Below, one piece after another: positions 45,960 to 54,470 of a DNA stretch of 64,000 nucleotides (position 1 is its first letter; each line of letters starts with the position of its first letter). Source of the stretch: Parathalassolituus penaei (GTDB taxonomy: Bacteria; Pseudomonadota; Gammaproteobacteria; Pseudomonadales; Oceanobacteraceae). The notes beneath the pieces were generated by a model. It worked only from the letters and a program-made list of their open reading frames with translations, had not been told where the DNA came from and did no database searches. Where the stretch lies: NCBI RefSeq assembly GCF_026626885.1, contig NZ_JAPNOA010000039.1:1-64000 (forward strand), read 5' to 3'. A program made the position numbers and the translations under genes.

Positions 45960-46523
45960 TTATTGCTCCTCAGCTTTGGCTTTCAGGAAATCGGCGTGGG
46001 AAATACCCAGCTGATCGGCCACCAGCTTTTCATCGGCGCTCAGGGCGGCGGTGCCGGTGCTGGTTTCCGGTGGCTTGCGGTTGCCCGCCTGTTGCGCCTT
46101 GAGGGCTGCAATGGCCGGGCGCTGGGCTAGCAGGGATTTCAGGGCGGCAACCCCCTGCTGTTTACCAAACGCCTGCAGGTAATCGGTTTCGGCGGCCAGC
46201 ACCTTGCCTTCATCGGCGGCGCTTTCGATCAGCTGGTCAATGGTCAGCACACCGTTTTCAGCACGCAGGGCCGCCAGTTCAGTGACAGCGGCATCGTAGG
46301 TTTGGCGCGGTACGTATTGGCCCAGGTTCACTTCTCCGGCTTTCTGGGCCTTCAGTGCGGCCAGGCCGGTTTCCAGCTCGGGCACCTTGTTGGCTTTGGC
46401 GGTTAACACGGCCAGGGCGGTGTGGGCGGTTTTACAGTGAGCGGTCAGCGCGGCTTCGGATACGTCGCCGGCCTCTACCTCAATGCCCAGCATTTTCAGC
46501 AGGGCGCGGAGTTCCTCGTTCAT
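45960..46523 (-). CDS. Nested scaffold protein from internal start (gpZ-like)
   Basis: In-frame with the protease gene, the ATG at 46521-46523 is preceded by AAAGGTG at good spacing and would give a 187-residue product starting MNEELRALLKMLGIEVEAGD, the coiled-coil scaffold part without the protease. Mu makes its Z scaffold in the same way. This is inferred from the start signal. Confidence 0.55.
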   Translation of the reverse strand: MNEELRALLKMLGIEVEAGDVSEAALTAHCKTAHTALAVLTAKANKVPELETGLAALKAQKAGEVNLGQYVPRQTYDAAVTELAALRAENGVLTIDQLIESAADEGKVLAAETDYLQAFGKQQGVAALKSLLAQRPAIAALKAQQAGNRKPPETSTGTAALSADEKLVADQLGISHADFLKAKAEEQ

Positions 46524-47165
46524 GTGGGCACCTTTCGGGGTTGCGGGGGTTGGTTTGCGGGTATGCGGGTTTGGGCTAACGGGTTCCATCGCACCCATGC
46601 GGGCGGATAACGCGGCAATGGCATCCATGCCATCAAGGGCGGGGTCATTGGTCAGGGCAACGTGCAACAGCTTGACCGGGCGGCCGGTCTGTTTGTCGTA
46701 GGTAAACACGCTACTGATAAAGCGGTATTCCTCGCCCTGAATGTAATCACGGGCGCGGGGCGTCCAGCGGGCCAGAGCAAACAAGCCTTTGCCGGGTTCG
46801 TAGGTAATTGACGCAGGGTTGATCCAGCCGGACGCCGGGGCGGCGCTGCCGGATTCGGCGGCGTAGAGGGTTTGGTGTTCGTAGTCGATCACGTAATCAT
46901 TGGCACGGCCATCCATACCGGCCTTGAGCGCGGCCCATGCCTGGGCATCCATCAGCCACTGGCCACCGGGCACATCGTCCGGGCGGCCATCGGGGGCGGC
47001 AAACAGGCCATCGGGCAGCAATTGGATACGGTACAGCCCATCTGTTCCGGGGCGGTTATCGCCGGGCATGGTGCTGTCAGACAGCGCACTGCATACCGCT
47101 AGGCCCAGCGGGTGCGGGTTGGCGGGGGCAGGTTTGGATGTGGTGTTGGGGTTTTGTGTGCTCAT
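45960..47165 (-). CDS. Head maturation protease with internal scaffold (gpI/Z-like)
   Basis: A 401-residue protein. The N-terminal half is the Mu I-type protease (VIDYEHQTLYAAESGSAAPA with the catalytic His, then FISSVFTYDKQTGRPV and the Ser/Asn-like LHVALTNDPAL). The C-terminal half (from residue 215) is a helical scaffold. An internal ATG at 46521-46523 with AAAGGTG before it would make the scaffold alone, like Mu Z. Confidence 0.9.
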   Translation of the reverse strand: MSTQNPNTTSKPAPANPHPLGLAVCSALSDSTMPGDNRPGTDGLYRIQLLPDGLFAAPDGRPDDVPGGQWLMDAQAWAALKAGMDGRANDYVIDYEHQTLYAAESGSAAPASGWINPASITYEPGKGLFALARWTPRARDYIQGEEYRFISSVFTYDKQTGRPVKLLHVALTNDPALDGMDAIAALSARMGAMEPVSPNPHTRKPTPATPKGAHMNEELRALLKMLGIEVEAGDVSEAALTAHCKTAHTALAVLTAKANKVPELETGLAALKAQKAGEVNLGQYVPRQTYDAAVTELAALRAENGVLTIDQLIESAADEGKVLAAETDYLQAFGKQQGVAALKSLLAQRPAIAALKAQQAGNRKPPETSTGTAALSADEKLVADQLGISHADFLKAKAEEQ

Positions 47166-47211
47166 GCCCCCAAGGTAAGGGGCCGGAGCAAGGGAGTGGG
47201 ATTAAAGCAAA

Positions 47212-47655
47212 TTAATTATTGATACGTAAAAGCACTTTGTATAGATAGTGCGTAGAAACAACAAAACTGTACATCCCAACACTAAACAAACTAGACAAAA
47301 GAGCTACACCATACCGATCATAAACGGCAGGTGTATACATAAAAACAACCCCTACCAATGAAGCCACCAAAAAAACGCAACCTGAACAAAGCATAGAATC
47401 TATCAGCATTTTATAATGCCCAGTTTGCGTCATATTACGAATCAATCTCGAACCAGCTACAGACATTACAATGGCACCAGACGCAACAAGGATACTCATC
47501 AGCGTGACAGCATACCCAGTTAAATTCGAGATAATCTGACCAGCCTTTCCATCAGAAAGATTGTCAAATGATATAAATGAGAAATAAGCAGCCAAAATGG
47601 CCATCATCAGACTCAAAAATATCACACTAACTCGTAATTTAGCGAACACCACCAT
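47212..47655 (-). CDS. Four-TM membrane protein, RexB-like in layout
   Basis: A 147-residue protein (from the ATG at 47653-47655; a 159-residue version starts at 47691). Four hydrophobic helices are visible: VIFLSLMMAILAAYFSF, VTLMSILVASGAIVMSV, MLCSGCVFLVASLVGVVFMY and GVALLSSLFSVGMYSFVV. It overlaps the gene upstream, so the two are coupled. Lambda RexB is also a small four-TM protein coupled to a soluble partner. The sequence is visibly AT-richer than the phage genes around it. Confidence 0.6.
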   Translation of the reverse strand: MVVFAKLRVSVIFLSLMMAILAAYFSFISFDNLSDGKAGQIISNLTGYAVTLMSILVASGAIVMSVAGSRLIRNMTQTGHYKMLIDSMLCSGCVFLVASLVGVVFMYTPAVYDRYGVALLSSLFSVGMYSFVVSTHYLYKVLLRINN

Positions 47656-48574
47656 CCCCCACGGCCAGAACCTGCTTAATTTCATCGGCATAACGACGAT
47701 ACACAGCGTCCAAAGCCGAAAAAATAGAATCTATTTTCGGGTATTTCCCGTCCTGTTCAACAGGATCAGTTATCCCCTTAATCCGATCCTCAACCAGATC
47801 TATAGGATCAGCTGACTCATCGAACCATAGTTGTGAAGTTGCAACTGGAATGGTATCACTTAAATGAACCAAGCCTAATTTAACAGAGTCAGAAAGAAAG
47901 TTCCGAAAACTGGAACGTCCTCGACCATTAGCACTAATCGTCAAAGTCAGATTTGCACCATCCGATGAGCTAAGCAGATCTAAAAGCCCATTACTAAAAG
48001 ACGGCATATCAGACTTATAAATATCCGGATTTGTCGGCCTAGCAAAAGACACCTTCAACTTCGTAGGCTTTATATTTTCATCTAAAATTCTTCTAATCGC
48101 ATCTGGGCGAAGAACTGGCGACAAGAAAACATTAACAATCGTCCCCGTCTTGTCGCTACAAATACCAGTTAGAATTTCAGCAGTCTTATTTATTTTTGTA
48201 CCCTGCCCATTTACTTGAAATATGAGCAATTCCATACGAGGATCATATAAAAAATAGTTTTTTTCTAGCAGCCCTTCATCATCTCTCAGATCAATAGGTC
48301 TCTCACCATCCTGACCATTATTAAAACGACTTCCTATTTTAGGCAGATCATTACTTCGAAATTTGGCAAAAACACCACGAAACCGCCCATCAACCATCCG
48401 CATAACATCTCGCAGCTGGTAAGTCATTTGTTCTACCTGATTGTAGACCTCACAGGGCAAATCACCACCACTGACAATACCATCAAATACCTGTGATAGT
48501 TTTGGCGGATTATCGGTTCCATCAACAAGAAATACTGTATAAAAACTTACGTTATAAACCTTTGTGTCTGGCAC
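47639..48574 (-). CDS. Soluble partner of the four-TM protein, RexA-like in layout
   Basis: A 311-residue protein from a GTG at 48572-48574 (AAGGAC ribosome site). It begins VYNVSFYTVFLVDG, has FRGVFAKFRSNDLPKIG, then ELLIFQVNGQGTKINKTAEI and an elongated alpha/beta remainder; no enzyme motif was seen. Size, coupling to a four-TM protein and placement as low-GC cargo in a phage resemble lambda RexA-RexB, which sense superinfection and depolarise the membrane. Sequence similarity to RexA is not obvious by eye, so this is a layout-based hypothesis. Confidence 0.55.
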   Translation of the reverse strand: MPDTKVYNVSFYTVFLVDGTDNPPKLSQVFDGIVSGGDLPCEVYNQVEQMTYQLRDVMRMVDGRFRGVFAKFRSNDLPKIGSRFNNGQDGERPIDLRDDEGLLEKNYFLYDPRMELLIFQVNGQGTKINKTAEILTGICSDKTGTIVNVFLSPVLRPDAIRRILDENIKPTKLKVSFARPTNPDIYKSDMPSFSNGLLDLLSSSDGANLTLTISANGRGRSSFRNFLSDSVKLGLVHLSDTIPVATSQLWFDESADPIDLVEDRIKGITDPVEQDGKYPKIDSIFSALDAVYRRYADEIKQVLAVGDGGVR

Positions 48575-48594
48575 AACTGTCGTCCTTGGTCAAA

Positions 48595-48614
48595 ACATTG
48601 CATTGCATTGCATT
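48595..48614. repeat. Short tandem repeat (CATTG) upstream of the Rex-like pair
   Basis: Four copies in a row of a CATTG/CATTT unit lie just upstream of the GTG start of the Rex-like operon, in its promoter region. It could be a regulator site or a slippage-prone switch. Confidence 0.5.
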
Positions 48615-48702
48615 TAACCCCCCTTTAAATCCCGGCACAATCCATTTTCAAAAATTCTCCGGCCCGTTGCCGCCCTCCGTCGTTTGCGCGCCTTGTAGCC
48701 CT

Positions 48703-49167
48703 TTACAGGCCGTCGGCCAGATACCCCTGCACGATCTCGATAATTTCCTGTTCGCCCTCGGGGCTCAGACCCAGGTACGGCCGTGCCGGTACAGCGGCGG
48801 GGCCGGGTGCCATTCCCGGCAGGCCACCAAACTGGTGTATGGCGGCGTAGATCTTGTTGGTGCCGACAGCGGCGTAGTCGCGGCCGTAGTCGCTTTGTAT
48901 TGAGGTGGCCAGTTGCCCGCTGGCTTGCAGCAGTTGGCCGCCCTGGCGTTTGGGGTTGCGTTTTAAGTAGGCGGGGCTGAAGGGTTGCCATGGTTTGCCG
49001 GTGGCCGGGTCGGCCTGATCGGCAAAGGCTTGCTCGACACCATCGGCCAATACCCCGGCTATCTCGCGCATGGCGGGTGCGGTATCGGCAGCGCGTTGTT
49101 GTAACTGGTTCAGCACGTCCAGAATCTGCGGGCTGGTATCGGTGATGGCGATATTGATCATGTTCAA
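48703..49167 (-). CDS. Virion morphogenesis protein (Mu gpG-like)
   Basis: A 154-residue protein with MREIAGVLADGVEQAFADQADP and GKPWQPFSPAYLKRNPKRQGG, then LLQASGQLATSIQSDYGRDY and the closing GVPARPYLGLSPEGEQEI-type end (VPARPYLGLSPEGEQEIIEI). This is the Mu gpG/phage virion morphogenesis family, involved in tail completion. It precedes the inserted cargo pair. Confidence 0.9.
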   Translation of the reverse strand: MNMINIAITDTSPQILDVLNQLQQRAADTAPAMREIAGVLADGVEQAFADQADPATGKPWQPFSPAYLKRNPKRQGGQLLQASGQLATSIQSDYGRDYAAVGTNKIYAAIHQFGGLPGMAPGPAAVPARPYLGLSPEGEQEIIEIVQGYLADGL

Positions 49168-49185
49168 TCGGCCCCTATCGGTTTG

Positions 49186-50076
49186 TTAATCCCGGCTTAC
49201 AACCGCCGCTACGGATTCCATAAACAGCGTCAGCAGTTTCTGCCCAAAGAGCGGCGGCATCGCCCCCAGCTTTTGTTCTGCTTGTTGTAGTAATTGCTCC
49301 CGCCAGCTTTGCCCGCTGTTATACGACCACCCTGCCCCTGGCAGCAGACGGGTTTTGCCGTCATCAAAACCGGTAACGGTGGCTTGATACACCTCGCCGG
49401 TATGGGCATTGATTCCGGCGTCGATATGTTCCGTGGCGATATGGTCGGCGCTGTTTTCCACTGTCAGGCCCATTTGTTCAACCTGGCTGGCGGTTAATGC
49501 TCGCACCCGGCAGCGACAGCCCCAGTCGTTGGGTGGGTAGAGGGTTTGCCAGATCGGGTCGTCGTAACGGAACACCTTGCCGTGGAACTTGCGGTGTCCG
49601 GGGCGGGTGACGTTGTCGCGGATGGCGATGTATTGCCAATACGGGCGGGCGTTGGCGTTATCTTTCTGTTGTTGATAACGCCCGGCCTGGTAGCTGGTTT
49701 GCAGGTTGGTACGGTAGATGGTTTTTAACCGGTGCGGGCTGCCTTCTTGCACCACCTCGGTATTGCCCTGGCTGTCGGTTATCCACTTTTCGCCCCACCA
49801 CCCGGCTTTTTGCAGTAACGGGGTCAGCGTTTTAATAAAGGTACGCTCGGTGGTGCCGTCTTTTAATGCGGTTAACACACCGTCGCTCAGGGTTTGCAAT
49901 ATATCCAGGCGTGCCACTTTGGCCACGGTAAACGCCTGGGTGTGTTTTTCTTGCCAGACGTCTTGCCAGTTCCAGCCTATGGCGTAGCCCTTACTTTCAA
50001 AGTAGGCGATGGCGTCCGCCGGTGGCAGGCTGATGGCATAACCCAGGTCAATGGCGGCGGTATTACTGGTTGGCAT
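49186..50076 (-). CDS. MuF-type minor head protein (gp30)
   Basis: A 296-residue protein with YRTNLQTSYQAGRYQQQ and the MuF core RPGHRKFHGKVFRYDDPIWQ followed by PPNDWGCRCRVRAL. MuF proteins are minor capsid components in the head-portal region, and some carry toxins; here no extra C-terminal toxin domain is seen. It overlaps the portal gene by 14 bp. Confidence 0.92.
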   Translation of the reverse strand: MPTSNTAAIDLGYAISLPPADAIAYFESKGYAIGWNWQDVWQEKHTQAFTVAKVARLDILQTLSDGVLTALKDGTTERTFIKTLTPLLQKAGWWGEKWITDSQGNTEVVQEGSPHRLKTIYRTNLQTSYQAGRYQQQKDNANARPYWQYIAIRDNVTRPGHRKFHGKVFRYDDPIWQTLYPPNDWGCRCRVRALTASQVEQMGLTVENSADHIATEHIDAGINAHTGEVYQATVTGFDDGKTRLLPGAGWSYNSGQSWREQLLQQAEQKLGAMPPLFGQKLLTLFMESVAAVVSRD

Positions 50077-51676
50077 GCAGGCGCCCCCAAATATCGGCGA
50101 CGAACATTATGCGGGCCAGGGTTTCTTCTATCTGGCGGTCATCCAGCGCCGGGTATAACTCAGCCAGCTTGGTTTCGGCAGCGGCGGGATCGGTGGCCAG
50201 GGTTTCCAGAACCGGGGTTAAAAGCGCTTTCATCTGCTGGTTAAGTTGCTGGCTGGTCAGACTGGCCAGCAGGTTATCCAGCGCCTGTTCGTGATCGTCC
50301 GGGCGGCTGGTTAATACCGCCATGCCCTGTGTTGGTGGTTGCGCCGGGCGCAGGGTTAAGGCGGTTTGCCCGTTATCCTGTATTACAGCCCCCGCCTGCC
50401 CCACCATAACCGGCTGACTGGGCGGCGTTAGCGCCAATACCGGTTCGTCGCCTTCGGGCTGTGGGATTTGCAGTTTGTCGTGTGCCCATGCCGTCGGAAT
50501 CTTCAGGCCAATTTCAACCAATTTGGGCAAGGCTTCGGCGTATTGGGTGAGGTCTTCGCCTTCGGTAACATCAAACACCAGGCGCGGGTGGCGGCGCGGG
50601 TTGTTGTAGCTTTTGCAGTTAAGGGCATAGATAGGAAATAGCAGGTCACGGGTTAGTGTGGCGGCCAACTGCTTCAGATCGGCGTCGCGCAGCTCTTCCC
50701 GCACTTCGTTATGCACTTGCCCCAGGGCGTTGGTGTTGGTGCCGTCGCCTGTGCCGCTGGTTAAGGTGCCGCCCAGAATCGCTTTGGACTGGCTACGCTC
50801 GGCCCAATTGATCATGGCCTGATACGGGTCGCTGCTGCCCTTGGCGGCCTCCTGAAACTCAATGTCCATGCCACGGGGAATGATGCCCCCGGCGTTGTGG
50901 CCAATGCTCATCACGGCGCGTAACAGCGTGGCTTTTTCTTGTGGGCTGGCACCGCCGGGGTATTTGCCCAGGCGTAGCGGCAGGCCATAAATTTCCAGGA
51001 ATTCGGCCAGGTCGCGGACGCTGTAGTTTTTGAACAGGTAGGGCCAGGCAATGATGCGTACCAGACCGGCGCGGGCTAAATAACCGCTTTTGGCGCGGGC
51101 CATATGACGCACCCAGCCGAAGGGCTGCAACTCCTGCCCTTCCGGGGTGTTATCGCGCAGGCGCAGTTCATTGCGGTTGTCGGGGTGTACCTGAAACCAG
51201 CTGGCGGGCTGGTGAATATAGCCCTCTGGCAGCCACAGGTTACCGTCACGTTGCCACTGCAGTTCCGCCACGCTGAATGCCTTGAAGATGGCATCGGTCA
51301 GATCAAACCGCAGGTCATCCAGCCAGGTAAAGCTTTCCAGCCATTGCTGGCACAGGGCGGCATCTTCTTTTTCAGCGGCACTGGCGTTATCGGGCGGCAC
51401 TACCTGAAAGGGCGTGGTCAGGGTAGCGCGGCGGCGTTTTTGCAGTTCGCTGAAGACGTGGGCGTCTTTTTCTTCGATGTCTTCGGCCAGGGCGCATTGC
51501 GCCATCAGGTTGCCCTGCTCGGCTTCCAGCATCAGGGTGGCCAGGCGTGCCGGGGTCAGGCCGGTGGATGGGTGTTCATCCCACTCCCGGCGCAAATGAG
51601 CCACGCTGGCGTCGCCGGTCTGGTTACGGTTCAGGCCCAGGGTTTTTACGGCCCGGCCCCACAGGTCTTTCAGCAT
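50063..51676 (-). CDS. Portal protein (DUF935, gp29-like)
   Basis: A 537-residue DUF935 portal. Typical phrases: FSELQKRRRATLTTPFQVVPP, WPYLFKNYSVRDLAEFLEIY, LGKYPGGASPQEKATLLRAV and LARTLTRDLLFPIYALN-like (LAATLTRDLLFPIYALNC). It forms the DNA channel at the capsid vertex. It overlaps the terminase stop by one base. Confidence 0.93.
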   Translation of the reverse strand: MLKDLWGRAVKTLGLNRNQTGDASVAHLRREWDEHPSTGLTPARLATLMLEAEQGNLMAQCALAEDIEEKDAHVFSELQKRRRATLTTPFQVVPPDNASAAEKEDAALCQQWLESFTWLDDLRFDLTDAIFKAFSVAELQWQRDGNLWLPEGYIHQPASWFQVHPDNRNELRLRDNTPEGQELQPFGWVRHMARAKSGYLARAGLVRIIAWPYLFKNYSVRDLAEFLEIYGLPLRLGKYPGGASPQEKATLLRAVMSIGHNAGGIIPRGMDIEFQEAAKGSSDPYQAMINWAERSQSKAILGGTLTSGTGDGTNTNALGQVHNEVREELRDADLKQLAATLTRDLLFPIYALNCKSYNNPRRHPRLVFDVTEGEDLTQYAEALPKLVEIGLKIPTAWAHDKLQIPQPEGDEPVLALTPPSQPVMVGQAGAVIQDNGQTALTLRPAQPPTQGMAVLTSRPDDHEQALDNLLASLTSQQLNQQMKALLTPVLETLATDPAAAETKLAELYPALDDRQIEETLARIMFVADIWGRLHANQ

Positions 51677-53217
51677 TACCAGGCTCCTGTTGGCTGACTG
51701 TCATCGTCGTCGGTCTGGCCGGGGCGAACGTCCCAGCGGTTGTGTTTGGCGGGCAAGGCTTCGTATTCGATGGCACCGCCTTCCATCCAGCTGGCGCGCA
51801 CGGCCATGGCCAGCGCCACGGCGCTATCACCGTGACGGGTTTTGCCCCCGCCCTGCTCATCGCGGCCTTTGTCGATTTTCGGGGTACCGTTCACCACCTT
51901 GATTTTGTTCAGGTCGTCCAATACGTCCTGGTGACGCGGTATTTTGAGGTTGCCGTCTTCAAATTCGGCTTTCAGTTTGGGCATCCACTCGCGGTACCAG
52001 GGTTCGCTCAACATCACCTGATCAATGGCATCCTGGCCGTAACGCAGGGCGGCGGCTTCGGCCAGATAACCGCCGTTACCGGTGGCGTCGAAGGCCCCGG
52101 CCTGAAAGCGTGGCAAGTTATCCAACAGGAAGAACAGGATCTGGCGCTGGGCGTCGTAGGTGAGGTTCCATAGCTCAACCAGGAACGGCACCCGTTTGGT
52201 GAGGTCCGGGAAAATGCTCATGGGCGCAAACACCGACAGGTCGCCCCGGCGGGCGAAGTCTTCACCAAAGCAGTGGTTTACATCCGGTAGCTCGGCCATC
52301 AAGGGGGTCAGTTCGGTTTGGCACCATTCACTGATCCAGCCGTTACGGCGGGCGTCAGTCCAGGTTTCAAAGCCTTCCGGTGCCTGTACCCGCAGGATGG
52401 GAATACCCGCCTCCATGGCCTGTTCCAGATACACCCTCTTTATATAGATACCGCCGGACTGTTTGGGGACGCAGTAGTATTCCTCCTGGGCGTCATCTTC
52501 GGTGGCGGTATCGCGCAGCAAATCGGCCTTCCATTGGTTTTCGGCGGCCTGACTCCAGGGTTTGCCGGTGCGCTGGCAAATGCGTTTGAACAGCCCCTCG
52601 CGGCAGGCATCGTCCAGGGTTATACGGTGGATGCTGTAGCGCTTTTTCCCGGCGCGGCTGTCGTTGATCAGGTCGTTAAAGAGGTTTTCAACGCCGTTAT
52701 GGGTGCTGATCAGCCGGACCTTAGCGCCCCACATCGTCAGTGCCAGCGCGGCCTTGAGCACTTCAGCCAGGCGTTCGTGGAATGCGGCTTCGTCGATTGT
52801 GACGTTGCCCTGCATACCTCGCAGGTTGGACGGATTGCTGGACAGTGCCTGCACTTTGAAGCCACTGGCGAAGTAGACCACAAATGTCAGGATCTCTTTG
52901 CCGTCCTGGCCGTCGTCTATAAACAGCTCTTCCTGGATCTCTCCGGCGGCCTTGTTAAACGCCCTCGCCCACATGGCAACGGCGTCGATAAACTCCCGCG
53001 CCATCTCCTTGTTGGAGCCAACGTAAAAATGGTTGGTGCCGCCTGCGCTTTTGGCAGCGCTGGCGGTTAAGCAGGCGTCGGCCGCTTCGGCCCAGGTGAT
53101 ACCGGTTCGGCGGGATTTTTCAGCGATCTTGAGCGGTGATTCGTCGGCGATCCAACGCTTCTGGTAGCCCAACAGCAGTTCGTTTTCGTCGTAGGGGATA
53201 AAGGCGGGGGCTTGCAT
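51676..53217 (-). CDS. Terminase large subunit (gp28-like)
   Basis: A 513-residue packaging ATPase/nuclease from the ATG at 53215-53217. Visible features are KSRRTGITWAEAADA (Walker A region of Mu-type terminases), NVTIDEAAFHERLAEVLKAAL (Walker B, with DE), and the nuclease-like acidic segments GAFDATGNGGYLAEAAALRYG and KTRHGDSAVALAMA. It cuts and packages phage DNA headful-style. Confidence 0.93.
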   Translation of the reverse strand: MQAPAFIPYDENELLLGYQKRWIADESPLKIAEKSRRTGITWAEAADACLTASAAKSAGGTNHFYVGSNKEMAREFIDAVAMWARAFNKAAGEIQEELFIDDGQDGKEILTFVVYFASGFKVQALSSNPSNLRGMQGNVTIDEAAFHERLAEVLKAALALTMWGAKVRLISTHNGVENLFNDLINDSRAGKKRYSIHRITLDDACREGLFKRICQRTGKPWSQAAENQWKADLLRDTATEDDAQEEYYCVPKQSGGIYIKRVYLEQAMEAGIPILRVQAPEGFETWTDARRNGWISEWCQTELTPLMAELPDVNHCFGEDFARRGDLSVFAPMSIFPDLTKRVPFLVELWNLTYDAQRQILFFLLDNLPRFQAGAFDATGNGGYLAEAAALRYGQDAIDQVMLSEPWYREWMPKLKAEFEDGNLKIPRHQDVLDDLNKIKVVNGTPKIDKGRDEQGGGKTRHGDSAVALAMAVRASWMEGGAIEYEALPAKHNRWDVRPGQTDDDDSQPTGAW

Positions 53218-53218
53218 T

Positions 53219-53431
53219 TCAGGAATCCTTGCAGCACAGATAGCTGACTTCCAGAACGCCGCCACTTAACAACAGCAGCGGAATATCAATTGATGGAGGA
53301 CGATCCGGCGAAAGAAGCTGCCAACAAATGATCCATGCACACCCCCTGATCAGCTGATCGCCGGTTAAAAATAAAGATGCCAGCCACACCATGAGTACGG
53401 TCGTCAGCAGCAAATCCAGATCGGCGTTCAT
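53219..53431 (-). CDS. Small hydrophobic protein 2 of the terminase junction
   Basis: A 70-residue protein from the ATG at 53429-53431, with hydrophobic segments DLLLTTVLMVWLASLFLT and CAWIICWQLLS and a Cys-rich end. It overlaps the preceding tiny gene by 4 bp (ATGA) and is followed at once by the large terminase. By size and hydrophobicity a holin-like or lysis-accessory role is possible; no family is recognised. Confidence 0.55.
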   Translation of the reverse strand: MNADLDLLLTTVLMVWLASLFLTGDQLIRGCAWIICWQLLSPDRPPSIDIPLLLLSGGVLEVSYLCCKDS

Positions 53432-53601
53432 GAGCCAAACACAATGGCAGGCCAGGCAATCATGCAGACCAGCAATAAGCCGATTTTTCGAAGCGGTCCT
53501 GCTTGAAGTGCATCGTGGCACAAGACAATAAAAGCCAGCCAAACACAGAGACCGATGAAAGCCCAAATGCTGAAAAGCCAAGCCATGATCGTATCGACCA
53601 T
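53428..53601 (-). CDS. Small hydrophobic protein 1 of the terminase junction (57 residues)
   Basis: A 57-residue frame starts at the ATG 53599-53601, whose A overlaps the small terminase stop (TGATG). It reads MVDTIMAWLFSIWAFIGLCV, a polar loop, and LLLVCMIAWPAIVFGS: two membrane helices. It ends overlapping the next small gene by 4 bp. Tight coupling at both ends supports a real gene. Together the two look like a membrane pair such as holin/antiholin. Confidence 0.6.
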   Translation of the reverse strand: MVDTIMAWLFSIWAFIGLCVWLAFIVLCHDALQAGPLRKIGLLLVCMIAWPAIVFGS

Positions 53602-54173
53602 CACGCAATCCCCAGAATTTGCTGTTTGATAGTGTTGACCGCTTCGCGGGTTAACCCGGCTGCTGCGGCTACTTTTTCGGCGGCGTTCGCGGCTTCTTCG
53701 GCGAAGGCTTTGCGGATCTCCTTCTCGCGTTTGAGGCTGTCCATGCTGGCTTTCTCAAGCCGCTGAACCGTTAATGCCAGCTCTTTGATCAGGCCCAGGC
53801 TGGCCGGGTCTTCTTCGTCCAGTGCGGCTTCGGCCACATCAAAGGCCATGGTCTGGGTCATCTGGATCAGCAACTTGCCAATATCGCCGGTGGGCTTTTC
53901 GCCCAGCTTCGCTACCCAGGCGTTAGCGGTGGCCTGGCGCTCCTGCATCTTCTTGCCGATCTTGGCCATCTTGGTGGCGTAGCGGTTCAGGCCGGAACGC
54001 GATAGCAGGTCTTCTTCTGGAATACCCATCTCCGCCAGTTGACGGTTTACCTCCTCGCGAATGGCATCCTGGCTATTGGCCGGATCACGCAGTGCCGCAT
54101 TCAGAAAGGCTTTTACCTGCTCAGGCAGCTGATCAATTTTGGAGGGACGACCTCGGGTGATGTTATCGGCCAT
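53601..54173 (-). CDS. Terminase small subunit (DUF3486, gp27-like)
   Basis: A 190-residue protein from the ATG at 54171-54173: MADNITRGRPSKIDQLPEQV, then an HTH-like part (QDAIREEVNRQLAEMGIPEE) and a long C-terminal helix ending with a second HTH-like piece (AGLTREAVNTIKQQILGI). It fits DUF3486, the DNA-recognising packaging subunit of Mu-like phages, upstream of the large subunit. Confidence 0.88.
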   Translation of the reverse strand: MADNITRGRPSKIDQLPEQVKAFLNAALRDPANSQDAIREEVNRQLAEMGIPEEDLLSRSGLNRYATKMAKIGKKMQERQATANAWVAKLGEKPTGDIGKLLIQMTQTMAFDVAEAALDEEDPASLGLIKELALTVQRLEKASMDSLKREKEIRKAFAEEAANAAEKVAAAAGLTREAVNTIKQQILGIA

Positions 54174-54175
54174 GT

Positions 54176-54469
54176 TTACGCCCCAGGGCGTGGCTGACCA
54201 ACGCCAGGCACGCGGGCGCGGCCCTGGGCTACGTCGTAACCACGGTCGGTTATGGTGGCCACATCGGTGGATAACACGGTGTCCAACGTCAGCAGCCCTT
54301 GTTCTTCCAGCCAATAAAGGTGGGTTTTCACCTGCTGGCGGCTGATTTTGTGGCCGTAAGCATCCAGCATTTTGTTCAGAATGCTGTCGTTGGCGGTGCC
54401 GTTGACATCGGCCAGGCTGCGCAAGATCACCAGGCGCTGATCCTGCTCGACCATATCTTTGAATGCCAT
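54176..54469 (-). CDS. Mu gp26-like winged-helix protein
   Basis: A 97-residue protein with VILRSLADVNGTANDSILNK and QQVKTHLYWLEEQGLLTLD, an ArsR-like winged helix. It belongs to the Mu gp26/VpaChn25_0724 type located before the small terminase. Role unknown; DNA binding is likely. Confidence 0.8.
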   Translation of the reverse strand: MAFKDMVEQDQRLVILRSLADVNGTANDSILNKMLDAYGHKISRQQVKTHLYWLEEQGLLTLDTVLSTDVATITDRGYDVAQGRARVPGVGQPRPGA

Positions 54470-54470
54470 G

